Shown here one piece after another: positions 35,023 through 41,677 of a stretch of DNA of 64,000 bases. The DNA comes from Castellaniella sp. Lineage in GTDB: Bacteria; Pseudomonadota; Gammaproteobacteria; Burkholderiales; Burkholderiaceae_B. The notes under the pieces were generated by a model, which made no database searches, was not told the DNA's origin, and saw only the letters and a list, made by a program, of their open reading frames with translations. The position numbers and the translations under genes are program-made. How positions within the stretch are numbered: position 1 is the stretch's first letter; each line of letters opens with the position of its first letter. Location: assembly GCA_019104865.1 (NCBI GenBank), contig JAHRWZ010000037.1, positions 31,007 through 95,006 on the forward strand, given 5' to 3'.

Positions 35023-35489
35023 GCGAACTCCCTCAGCAACGCATCCATGGCCTGTCCTGCAGCTTGATCGTCGATCTGGGGCCACAGGAACCGCGTGGCG
35101 GCATGGGATCGCAGGAACGCCAGTACCTTGATGTGGTGCTCGTAAAACTCCGCGTCGTCCAGACTGTCGTAAGCAATCGACAGCGGCAGCGCCACCAACC
35201 GGCCGCTCGGGCCAGGAACGAACTGGCAATGTCCTGCCCCGACCTCGATCCATTTGCGCAGGTCCTCGAGATTGGCGAACTGCTCTTGGTTGTCGAACAA
35301 CAAGCCCAGCATGGCGAAGTGCAGCCGGTGGAATTTCGGGCTGCGCGGAAATCGGTGCTCGAAGCTGATGGTGTCGCCCGGGCGCATGAGACCCAGCTTC
35401 TTCTTGAAGCGGGTGTATGCCCGATCATCCGCGGGCGTCAGCCCTTCGAGCTTGCCGGCGTCATTGACGCGCAATGCGAGCTTGGCCAT
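35019..35489 (-). CDS. DUF1367 phage protein (NinX/NinB-region type)
   Basis: A 156-residue protein with the DUF1367 pattern (FEHRFPRSPKFHRLHFAMLG, FANLEDLRKWIEVGAGHC). The family occurs near nin-region genes; its biochemical role is not established. Coupled to CII-like and Ref genes. Confidence 0.85.
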   Translation of the reverse strand: MAKLALRVNDAGKLEGLTPADDRAYTRFKKKLGLMRPGDTISFEHRFPRSPKFHRLHFAMLGLLFDNQEQFANLEDLRKWIEVGAGHCQFVPGPSGRLVALPLSIAYDSLDDAEFYEHHIKVLAFLRSHAATRFLWPQIDDQAAGQAMDALLREFA

Positions 35490-35791
35490 TACCTGCCACA
35501 CTCCCCGGCGCCAGACCGTGCGCATTCACAGGACGCACCGACTTTGGCTCCGTAGGCCAGGAAATCCATGTACTCGCGGCTGGCGACAACCATCCCCAGA
35601 GCCTCGATCGCGGAGTCCAGTTTTCCGATCGTCAGGCCCATCTGGCCAGAGAGAAATCGGCTGACCTGAGTGCTATCCCATCCCACCCGTTTGCAGATCT
35701 CGGACGACAACTCGTTATCGGTCAGGGCAGCGCGGAACGCATGTTCCATTGACGGTTTTTTTCGTTTGACGTCAATCAGTTTCATCTCCAT
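35489..35791 (-). CDS. CII-like lysogeny regulator
   Basis: A 100-residue protein. The helix-turn-helix ELSSEICKRVGWDSTQVSRF followed by GKLDSAIEALGMVV resembles lambda CII (VGVDKSQISRW then LAVLEWGVV). Position between cro and the O-like gene is exactly that of cII. A TTGCN6TTGC site lies just upstream of its start. The start at 35791 follows GAGGGG; a second ATG two codons later is possible. Confidence 0.75.
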   Translation of the reverse strand: MEMKLIDVKRKKPSMEHAFRAALTDNELSSEICKRVGWDSTQVSRFLSGQMGLTIGKLDSAIEALGMVVASREYMDFLAYGAKVGASCECARSGAGECGR

Positions 35792-35811
35792 GCAACCCCT
35801 CTCAAAATTGA

Positions 35812-35831
35812 TTGCATGCGGTTGCATGCGG
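35812..35831 (+). promoter_or_regulatory. CII-type site TTGCN6TTGC in a 10-bp tandem repeat; candidate PRE
   Basis: TTGCATGCGGTTGC (35812-35825) has the exact spacing of a lambda CII operator. The 10-mer TTGCATGCGG is tandemly repeated (35812-35831). On the plus strand the spacer hexamer would be the -35 of a weak promoter with a poor -10 near 35839. Such a promoter would run to cI, antisense to cro, like lambda PRE. Confidence 0.6.
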
Positions 35832-35882
35832 TTGTACGCACACTGGCGACAGTGACAAAACGATCAGACGGAGAAACCACGA

Positions 35883-36104
35883 ATGGAAACGGCACATGAC
35901 CACAGCGACACTGGCGCCATGGATACGACACGAACTGAACGACTGCTGCGAGAGGCCCAGGCGATATGCCGACGAGTCACGGGGCGCGATGAGCCCAGCG
36001 ACGATCTGCTGTATGCGGTCTTTCGCCGGTTGGATGTGGAAGACGAACTGGCGACCGATGATCCCGGCGAATGGCCGAATAGCGCATCGCATGTCGTGCA
36101 CTGA
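35883..36104 (+). CDS. Small plus-strand protein between cII and cro
   Basis: A 73-residue hydrophilic, acidic protein (TRTERLLREAQAICRRVTGR, DEPSDDLLYAVFRRLDVEDE). GGAG nine bases upstream of the ATG. It is encoded opposite to the early operon and in the direction of cI, just downstream of the candidate PRE. Unknown family. Confidence 0.6.
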   Translation: METAHDHSDTGAMDTTRTERLLREAQAICRRVTGRDEPSDDLLYAVFRRLDVEDELATDDPGEWPNSASHVVH

Positions 36105-36237
36105 ACCGATGGTGTCAGGTGGCGCTATGGGCGTCCTGTCATCGTTGGGATCGGGCTTCCAGGGGTGTTGGGTGGCCGGTTCCAGCCGGGTATGCTTGGA
36201 AGTGCTACCAACCAAACCGTTCCGGGAGGGACCGACC

Positions 36238-36459
36238 ATGACGTTTAGCCTCGATTCACACATCATCGAAATCCCCTGCGAGACATGCGGACAGAAGCTG
36301 AGTGAGACCATCGGACGGCTTAAGCACGATCCGGAACTCACCTGCCCGAACTGCGGAACCATCATCAAGATTGAGGCTGCGGGCCTGCGTAAGGGCGTCT
36401 CCGAGGCTGAGAAAACGATGGCGGACTTCGAGCGAGACATCAAGAAACTGTTTAAGTGA
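36238..36459 (+). CDS. Small zinc-ribbon protein, plus strand
   Basis: A 73-residue protein with CETC and CPNCG (four Cys, zinc ribbon) followed by a charged helix (SEAEKTMADFERDIKKLF). GGGAGGG lies eight bases before the ATG, an excellent site. Similar short proteins are found in phages and proteobacteria. It lies antisense to the early operon and on the path of a PRE-to-cI transcript. Confidence 0.75.
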   Translation: MTFSLDSHIIEIPCETCGQKLSETIGRLKHDPELTCPNCGTIIKIEAAGLRKGVSEAEKTMADFERDIKKLFK

Positions 36460-36508
36460 CGCCATGCACGACATCAACGGCTCGGAGTCGACGGTCACGC
36501 TGAGGGTG

Positions 36509-36622
36509 CTATTCATGGCGCCCTCCCCGCTTGTGGTACGTCATCAGCGCATGGATGTGGCCCAGGATGTAGCCAGCCCCCACGGAGACCAGCATGATCA
36601 GAGCAAGGGTGGTGTCAGACAT
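36509..36622 (-). CDS. 37-residue membrane peptide coupled to cro
   Basis: Reading MSDTTLALIMLVSVGAGYIL then GHIHALMTYHKRGGRHE in three short blocks: one membrane segment and a basic tail. It has AAGGAG seven bases upstream of ATG and overlaps the cro stop by eight bases, so it is probably the second gene of the PR transcript. It is shorter than standard gene-calling limits. Function unknown. Confidence 0.7.
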   Translation of the reverse strand: MSDTTLALIMLVSVGAGYILGHIHALMTYHKRGGRHE

Positions 36623-36824
36623 TGGTGGGCTCCTTGGCGGAAGCCTCCCAAGCGCGATACACCTTGGGCCGGGCGAAACGCAGGGTTTTCTTGCGAGATT
36701 TCGGAACGCCTGTCAGCCGCCATTGCGACACAGCTCCGGTCGTGATCTCAAAAAACTCCGCTACCTTCGAGGTGCCACCAAAGGCGTCAATCAGGCCGGA
36801 ATCGGGATGAGGTTTCTTGTCCAT
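36615..36824 (-). CDS. Cro-like repressor (YdaS/Cro family)
   Basis: A 69-residue helix-turn-helix protein: FGGTSKVAEFFEITTGAVSQ followed by WRLTGVPKSRKKTLRF, the pattern of YdaS/P22 Cro. It is the first gene of the PR operon, divergent from cI across the operator region. It should repress cI and early genes during lytic growth. Confidence 0.85.
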   Translation of the reverse strand: MDKKPHPDSGLIDAFGGTSKVAEFFEITTGAVSQWRLTGVPKSRKKTLRFARPKVYRAWEASAKEPTNV

Positions 36825-36833
36825 GCCATGAAT

Positions 36834-36905
36834 CTTAGTTGACTAAGAATATAAAAGCAAGAGATTTCACAGCCAACTAAGATAAATTTTGTTTAGCCTA
36901 CTAAG
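36834..36905. promoter_or_regulatory. Right operators (OR-like cluster)
   Basis: Three copies of a palindromic site of consensus CTTAGTNNACTAAG: CTTAGTTGACTAAG (36834-36847), a weaker half-site ending ACTAAG (36868-36881) and TTTAGCCTACTAAG (36892-36905). The first covers the cro-side transcription start, the second covers the -35 of PR, and the third directly abuts the cI start codon. The same sequence recurs at 39101-39147. Confidence 0.8.
36848..36876 (-). promoter_or_regulatory. PR promoter for cro and the early operon
   Basis: TTGGCT (36876 down to 36871) and TATATT (36853 down to 36848) with a 17-base spacer on the minus strand. Operators overlap the -35 and the expected start site. 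Confidence 0.75.
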
Positions 36906-37580
36906 ATGACTTTCCAGGCCAGAATCACCGCCGCATTCCAAGAGGAAAACCACCGCCGCAAGGAGGTCGGTGAGCCGCGCCTCACCAAAACGGATCTATG
37001 GAAGGCTGCAAAGCTGACATCGGCTGCTGCCACCTTTTGGTTCGACGGCACCAACGCGGCTGACCTGGACACATGCATGAAGATCGCCCCGCTACTGCGG
37101 GTTCGTGGACAATGGCTGTTTGATGGAACAAAGCCCCGGCACGAAGAAGAAGGTGGAAATGAAGACCACGCCCCCATCCGCCTGGTTGACGCCAAGGCGT
37201 CTGCCGGCAAGGGCCAGATTGTCTTTTCCGAAGATGTCACCAAGGTCCTGATGTTCCGCCGCGACTGGCTGGCGAAGAATGACGCCAAGCCAGATCAAAC
37301 CATCGGCTTTGAGGTAGACGGCGACTCGATGACCGACATGCACATCATCGACGGTTCTGTGGTGCTGGCGAACCGCCGGCGCACTGACCCCCTATCGAAG
37401 CGTGTTTATGTCGTCTGGATCAATGGGGAGTTGTTCGTCAAACAGCTGATCCACCGCGACGGCGCCTGGTGGGCCAGGTCGCACAACGCGGCCAAGTCGG
37501 GTGACTACCCTGACATCCTGATTGAAGACCCGGCGGCCAGGATCGTGGGCCGCGCCTTCTGGTGCGGCTTCGGGCTGTAG
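36906..37580 (+). CDS. Prophage repressor cI, LexA/S24 autocleaving type
   Basis: A 224-residue repressor. The N-terminal HTH (LTKTDLWKAAKLTSAAATFW) binds operators. The C-terminal S24 domain has the self-cleavage dipeptide A100-G101 (AKASAGKG), catalytic S141 (GDSM) and K179 (LFVKQ). It should maintain lysogeny and be inactivated by RecA on DNA damage. The ATG directly follows an operator with no Shine-Dalgarno sequence, so the maintenance transcript may be leaderless or nearly so, as for lambda cI. Confidence 0.95.
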   Translation: MTFQARITAAFQEENHRRKEVGEPRLTKTDLWKAAKLTSAAATFWFDGTNAADLDTCMKIAPLLRVRGQWLFDGTKPRHEEEGGNEDHAPIRLVDAKASAGKGQIVFSEDVTKVLMFRRDWLAKNDAKPDQTIGFEVDGDSMTDMHIIDGSVVLANRRRTDPLSKRVYVVWINGELFVKQLIHRDGAWWARSHNAAKSGDYPDILIEDPAARIVGRAFWCGFGL

Positions 37581-37670
37581 CCCCCGTCTTCTGGTGTGGG
37601 GCTGGGGTGTGGGGGCGGCATCACGGTGAGATGATGATGCGCTTTCTAGGCAGACAAGAGATTCAAAGAG

Positions 37671-38540
37671 ATGCAATTTACGCGACTGGATGACATAACC
37701 GGCACGATCTCAGCAATGAACGAGGTGGAGCAAACGGGACAAACCGAAAGGACGCCAGCCTTCTATCGGCCCTTCCATTTTGTGTTGCTTGCTTTGACGA
37801 TGCAAAGATGTGGGTCTCCAGACTTTCAATTGACCGGCAACGATGCCAAGTTTGCTGCCTATGCAGCTCGCATGAACTTGTGGGAAGCTCTCGGCAAGGT
37901 GCCGCCCATCACGGTTAATAAGCACGACGCCACCGGCAGATTCCATCCGCTGACTCGACTGGACAACCCGGATGCGGTTGATGAAGTCAGCCTCAAGCTG
38001 TCTCATCTTTTTGGCCCTCCTGGCAACGAAAACGTACGAAGCATTGATATCGCAGTCTCAGAGGTTGTCGGCAACTCCTACGCGCACTCAAGCATAAGGA
38101 CTGGCCTTCGTGGGCTTGTGTGCGCGCAAAAATGGCCTGGGGGAAACAAGGCTCAAATTGCCATCGGTGACTGTGGCATTGGTGTTCGTAGATCACTGAT
38201 GTGCTCTCCCGAGCACCAAGACATGTCGCTCTCTGTCAATGCTTGCGAGCTAGCGACGCAATATGAGGTTACAAGCAAACGTGGAGCCGGCCACTCTGGA
38301 TACGGCCTGACGCTTGCTAGGCAACTCATCGAAAACAATGGCGGCGCTTTCTTTTTGATATCAAATGATGAATACTATGTGTCTAGTGCTGGGCGCACCC
38401 AATTCGGACGCCTTGCAGACCATCTTCCCGGCACACTCGTAATTATGGAGTGGAATACGCATATCCCGCTCAGCGCCAGACGGGTGTACGACAGTTGGCC
38501 TTCGCCAGATGAAGGAGATGACTATGACTTCGACTTTTAA
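37671..38540 (+). CDS. GHKL/HATPase-fold ATP-binding protein in the immunity region
   Basis: A 289-residue protein with a complete Bergerat fold: N-box E131-N135-H139 (SEVVGNSYAHS), G1 box GDCGIGV (167-172) and G2 box GAGHSGYGL (205-213). No dimerisation/phosphoacceptor histidine domain, no membrane segment and no receiver domain are visible, so it is not an ordinary sensor kinase; it resembles SpoIIAB/RsbW-type switch kinases. Residues 1-120 are an unassigned N-terminal domain and the C terminus is acidic. It lies 90 bases after cI on the same strand and overlaps the STAS-like gene. G+C is lower than in the flanking genes, suggesting separate acquisition. Confidence 0.88.
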   Translation: MQFTRLDDITGTISAMNEVEQTGQTERTPAFYRPFHFVLLALTMQRCGSPDFQLTGNDAKFAAYAARMNLWEALGKVPPITVNKHDATGRFHPLTRLDNPDAVDEVSLKLSHLFGPPGNENVRSIDIAVSEVVGNSYAHSSIRTGLRGLVCAQKWPGGNKAQIAIGDCGIGVRRSLMCSPEHQDMSLSVNACELATQYEVTSKRGAGHSGYGLTLARQLIENNGGAFFLISNDEYYVSSAGRTQFGRLADHLPGTLVIMEWNTHIPLSARRVYDSWPSPDEGDDYDFDF

Positions 38541-38820
38541 GATCACCGTGCCCGAGCGGTTCAAACTTGCCACGCGGCCAAACGGCATTGTCGCTCGCGA
38601 AGAGGTGCTGCGAGTGCTAGAAAAGTACGACCTCGTGGAGCTGGACTTCGCGGGCGCCGACCCAACACCGTCGTTTGTAGACGAATGTCTGGGAATTTTA
38701 TGCAAGACCATAGGATTGAAGGCCTTCAGAGATCGCGTGAAGATTTCCAACTTAACGGATAGCTCTCGATCCCTATTTAAGGTAGTAATTTCACGACGGC
38801 TTGCAGAAGGCACCGCATAG
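38524..38820 (+). CDS. STAS-like DUF4325 protein, partner of the ATPase
   Basis: A 98-residue protein with the DUF4325 pattern: REEVLRVLEKYDLVELDFAG then PTPSFVDECLGILCKTIG, and a helical end. STAS folds are the substrates and partners of RsbW/SpoIIAB-type kinases. AAGGAG lies six bases upstream of the ATG at 38524, and the gene overlaps the ATPase gene by 17 bases, so expression is coupled. It ends just before a terminator. The pair therefore looks like a two-protein switch. What it controls is unknown. Confidence 0.85.
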   Translation: MTSTFKITVPERFKLATRPNGIVAREEVLRVLEKYDLVELDFAGADPTPSFVDECLGILCKTIGLKAFRDRVKISNLTDSSRSLFKVVISRRLAEGTA

Positions 38821-38842
38821 GCGCGACCATAGCCGTCACCCC

Positions 38843-38864
38843 AGCCCGCCCAGCGGGCTTTTTG
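38843..38864 (+). terminator. Terminator of the cI-ATPase-STAS transcript
   Basis: AGCCCGC and GCGGGCT pair around a 3-base loop and are followed by five T. It separates the lysogenic transcript from the PL operon. Confidence 0.9.
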
Positions 38865-39046
38865 CTGCCTATCTGCCAGTCTGTGCCCCGCCGAACTCTG
38901 AGCCCCAGCAGCCGCGCTTTTCCCTATTTGACGGTCATTTGATGGGTCACGCACTGGCCGATCCCGGCGAAGCGAGGGGTGCCGGCGCCCTGCTGCCGCT
39001 CCTGCAGGTCCTGCGACTCCTGCGCCCCACCCCAACACCACCCCCC

Positions 39047-39068
39047 AGCCGCCTAGAGCGGCTTTTTT
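39047..39068 (+). terminator. Second terminator upstream of PL
   Basis: AGCCGC and GCGGCT pair around a 5-base loop and are followed by six T. The 180 bases between it and the previous terminator show a short CTCCTGC-type repeat but no convincing gene. Confidence 0.85.
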
Positions 39069-39100
39069 GTGTCTGGTCGGCTTTGTCAGACACAAAAAAT

Positions 39101-39147
39101 CTTAGTCAGCTAAATTTTTCTTGACTTCTATTTCTTAGTTGTCTAAG
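39101..39147. promoter_or_regulatory. Left operators (OL-like)
   Basis: CTTAGTCAGCTAAA (39101-39114) and CTTAGTTGTCTAAG (39134-39147) share the consensus of the operators at cI/cro. The second overlaps the -10 of PL, the first lies just upstream of its -35. This matches lambda's OL/OR pairing at both ends of the immunity region. Confidence 0.8.
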
Positions 39148-39149
39148 AT
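39121..39149 (+). promoter_or_regulatory. PL promoter
   Basis: TTGACT (39121-39126) and TAAGAT (39144-39149) with a 17-base spacer, overlapped by an operator. It would drive the plus-strand operon that ends with the integrase gene. Confidence 0.8.
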
Positions 39150-39212
39150 TCATCCATCGCATCACGAAACGCCTAGGCCCCAGGCCAGCCCAGTAGGGAT
39201 GCAGCAAGACCC

Positions 39213-39224
39213 CGCTCTTTAACA
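39213..39224 (+). promoter_or_regulatory. boxA antitermination element
   Basis: CGCTCTTTAACA matches the rRNA-type boxA consensus (TGCTCTTTAACA) and lies about 60 bases downstream of the expected PL start. It suggests that the PL transcript is made termination-resistant by Nus factors, as in nut-dependent or rrn-type antitermination. Confidence 0.7.
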
Positions 39225-39234
39225 ACCGAAGACG

Positions 39235-39573
39235 ATGAACACCGGCCCCACGCCCTACATGGATGGAGGTTTGGCCGGCTGCGCAAAACGCATGGGCGCA
39301 GGAGCAAAACCCATGAAATCCGGCGAGTGTCAGCCAGGCCTACGAGTAGGCCGCAGCACGCAGACAGGAACCGGGGACGGCGAAAGCCGCGCCCACACAC
39401 CGCCCTGGTGGCGTCGTAACCAGGGAGACGATTTCCCGGCCCAACCGGGGAGCGCTGTGCAAGTCAGCAACCTGCGCCCAGGCATCGCGGCATCTTGCCG
39501 GGCGCGGAGTTATCCGAAATCAGCTTGGAAGCAGGCTGATTCCTGATGACACCCCGCCCCGGTTCGCCGGGGC
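39235..39573 (+). other. Structured leader of the PL transcript; no secure gene
   Basis: This stretch follows boxA and has several strong hairpins: CTGCGC/GCGCAG (about 39279-39301), GGCCTAC-GA-GTAGGCC near 39337-39352, and GCCCCGG-TTCG-CCGGGGC (39556-39573). A 103-codon frame (39235-39546) exists but its product is low-complexity (rich in Gly, Ala, Arg, Pro and Ser), and it lacks a good ribosome-binding site. I think the region acts as RNA, either as an antitermination leader or a small RNA. Confidence 0.45.
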
Positions 39574-39591
39574 AGCACTGGAGAAATGAAC

Positions 39592-39804
39592 ATGATCCTG
39601 ATTCAAACCGAAGCTGAAACTGTCTACAGCGCCATGCGTGCGCTGAACAATGTGGGCGGTCGCCTGCATGCGATGTTGGACCAGGATCACAAGGTCCATG
39701 TCGCCGAGTTGGATCGCAGCATTGAGATTTGGACCGAGGGCGGCGGTCCCGTCGAATCTTACGCCGACCAATCCGCTTTCGCCGCCGCATACGGTCTGAA
39801 CTGA
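39592..39804 (+). CDS. Small early phage protein
   Basis: A 70-residue protein (LIQTEAETVYSAMRALNNVG, HKVHVAELDRSIEIWTEGG). GGAG eight bases upstream of the ATG at 39592; an ATG two codons earlier is too close to it. First protein gene of the PL operon. Unknown family. Confidence 0.68.
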   Translation: MILIQTEAETVYSAMRALNNVGGRLHAMLDQDHKVHVAELDRSIEIWTEGGGPVESYADQSAFAAAYGLN

Positions 39805-39856
39805 ACAGTCCCGGCCCCTGCCGCGTGACAGGCGGTAGATGATCAAGGAGAACACC

Positions 39857-40204
39857 ATGTCCGCATTCTGCGTATTCGGCATGACCGAACCGCTGGCCAG
39901 AGCGATGGCTGCCAAAAAGAGCCCCCCCCCAAAGAAAGGTAACCAGCGCCTGACGCCCGAGGAAGTCGAAGCGTGGCGGGCCAGCGAAACCGAACGGATT
40001 TTCACGAAGGGCAAGGCGCGACAGATTTCATCGCCCTTCTCTGCCCCGCAGTTCTGCGAGGACTGGATCGCGCTGGCGAACCGAACGACCAGGGCGGCGC
40101 GATTGAAAGTGATGGTGCGCGACACGAAGGTCGATAAGACCGGCGCTGTCGTACTGAACAAGAAAACCAAGCGGCCTGTCATGACGTGGCGGGCTTGGCA
40201 GTAG
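39857..40204 (+). CDS. Basic early phage protein
   Basis: A 115-residue protein rich in Lys, Arg and Ala, with a KKSPPPKKG segment near the start, then SAPQFCEDWIALANRTTRAA and a basic middle (LKVMVRDTKVDKTGAVVLNK). AAGGAG lies six bases before the ATG. Possibly nucleic-acid binding; family not recognised. Confidence 0.68.
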   Translation: MSAFCVFGMTEPLARAMAAKKSPPPKKGNQRLTPEEVEAWRASETERIFTKGKARQISSPFSAPQFCEDWIALANRTTRAARLKVMVRDTKVDKTGAVVLNKKTKRPVMTWRAWQ

Positions 40205-40432
40205 CAATTTTCAACGCCTGCACGACCGGAATCTGAGCAGTAGCCGGGTCCAGGCTGACAGCCCGGAACAGACGGGCACACCCACCACCAGATTTTCAGC
40301 AGGCCGCACAGGCCGGCCCGCCCTGCCAGCGGGTCATCGATAAATTATCGGCACGAAACAACAAGGACAACCGGGGGCGTACACCGGGGGTCTGTGCTGC
40401 CTGCTGAGACGTCTGGAAACCAGGAGAACAAC
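40205..40432 (+). other. Non-coding spacer in the PL operon
   Basis: Nothing coding is convincing here. The palindrome CGATAAATTATCG lies near 40337-40349 and the repeat CCGGGGGCGTACACCGGGGG near 40370-40389. Like the 39.2-39.6 kb leader, it could be structured RNA or hold an internal promoter. Confidence 0.4.
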
Positions 40433-40756
40433 ATGCTGCTGAACGAATTCACCAGCTGCGCGGAAATCAGTGCCGCAATCCGCGGTTCCGAGCCTGCCGG
40501 GCCAGAACTGTGCGACCCGCCGAACGTCGAGGACATCCGCGCAACACTCATCGGGACACAGGACTGTGACGATGCGGGCAACGATTTCAGCGCCATGTGG
40601 CAATCGCAGTCCATGACGAATTTTCAGGAGGCGATTTTCAGTGATTACGACCGCACGACCGCACTGATGCGGCTGATCGGGGAACACGCTGACGACTGCC
40701 CTCTGCTGTCCGCCAGCCTGGACGATTTGGCCCGCGAATTGAGCGAGGAACTATGA
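40433..40756 (+). CDS. Acidic early phage protein
   Basis: A 107-residue acidic protein (LNEFTSCAEISAAIRGSEPA, then IFSDYDRTTALMRLIGEHAD and a leucine-rich end LLSASLDDLARELSEEL). AGGAG upstream of the ATG at 40433. Acidity and small size are like DNA-mimic or anti-host proteins, but that is only a suggestion. Confidence 0.65.
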   Translation: MLLNEFTSCAEISAAIRGSEPAGPELCDPPNVEDIRATLIGTQDCDDAGNDFSAMWQSQSMTNFQEAIFSDYDRTTALMRLIGEHADDCPLLSASLDDLARELSEEL

Positions 40757-40890
40757 AAACAGGACCCGCATTTCCGCACACGCGCCGCCGAGCGGATCCG
40801 TGGAGCGACGAAGTACCACCGCACTGGATCGTTCAGGCGGTACTGGGAACTGTGATGGCTGGCGGATTGCTGCTGGCCTGTTTTTTGTGA
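40753..40890 (+). CDS. 45-residue membrane peptide
   Basis: A short gene coupled by ATGA to the previous one. Polar N terminus (KTGPAFPHTRRRADPWSDEV) and one C-terminal membrane segment (VLGTVMAGGLLLACFL). It ends seven bases before recT. Function unknown. Confidence 0.62.
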   Translation: MKTGPAFPHTRRRADPWSDEVPPHWIVQAVLGTVMAGGLLLACFL

Positions 40891-40897
40891 GGGGAAT

Positions 40898-41677
40898 ATG
40901 AGCACAGCGCTGCAAAAACTGACCACCACACTGGCCGAAAAACTCGATATGGGGGACGGCGATGGTCTGATCGACACACTTAAAGCGACGGCGTTCAAGG
41001 GCCAAGTGTCAGACGCCCAAATGACCGCTCTGCTGGTTGTTGCCAACCAGTACGGCCTAAACCCCTGGACGAAGGAAATCTACGCCTTCCCAGACAAGAA
41101 CAACGGCATCGTTCCGGTGGTCGGCGTTGATGGCTGGTCGCGCATCATCAACACTCACCCACAGTTCGACGGCATGGATTTTCAGCAGGACGCCGGAGAA
41201 TGCACGTGCATCATCTATCGCAAAGACCGCAGCCACCCGATCAAGGTCACGGAATACATGGACGAGTGCAAGCGTGGCACCGGACCTTGGCAATCCCACC
41301 CAAAGCGCATGCTTCGCCACAAGGCCATGATCCAGTGTGCCCGCCTGGCGTTTGGCTACGGCGGGATCTACGACCAGGACGAAGCCGAGCGCATTGTCGA
41401 GAGCGGCGAACGCGACATGGGGGCTGCCCAAGTCGTGCGTCGGCCTGTTGCCCTGCCCGACTACACCGACGATCAGCTGCAGGAAAACAGCCAAGCCTGG
41501 CGCGATGCGTTCGACTCCGGCAAGGCGACGCCAGATCGGATCATCAACATGATCGCCAGCAAATACACGCTCAGCGACGTCCAGAAGCACAAGATCCGCA
41601 ACCTGGCGGCCGTCGAGGAATCCAAAGACTCGTTCGTGGCTGACATGGAGCGCGCCGAACAGGAGCAAGCACAATGA
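40898..41677 (+). CDS. recT: RecT/Bet single-strand annealing protein
   Basis: A 259-residue protein of the RecT/Bet family (MTALLVVANQYGLNPWTKEI, VPVVGVDGWSRIINTHPQFD, HKAMIQCARLAFGYGGIYD). It anneals complementary single strands. The ATGA overlap with the exonuclease gene makes the standard two-gene recombination pair. Confidence 0.95.
   Translation: MSTALQKLTTTLAEKLDMGDGDGLIDTLKATAFKGQVSDAQMTALLVVANQYGLNPWTKEIYAFPDKNNGIVPVVGVDGWSRIINTHPQFDGMDFQQDAGECTCIIYRKDRSHPIKVTEYMDECKRGTGPWQSHPKRMLRHKAMIQCARLAFGYGGIYDQDEAERIVESGERDMGAAQVVRRPVALPDYTDDQLQENSQAWRDAFDSGKATPDRIINMIASKYTLSDVQKHKIRNLAAVEESKDSFVADMERAEQEQAQ

Noticed and set aside
35802..36443. 213-codon minus-strand open frame between cro and cII
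   Set aside because: Product is low-complexity and would overlap two plus-strand genes with strong ribosome-binding sites and a zinc ribbon; it looks like their shadow.
39235..39546. 103-codon plus-strand open frame after boxA
   Set aside because: No good ribosome-binding site and low-complexity Gly/Ala/Arg product; the stretch is better explained as structured RNA, but not excluded as a gene.
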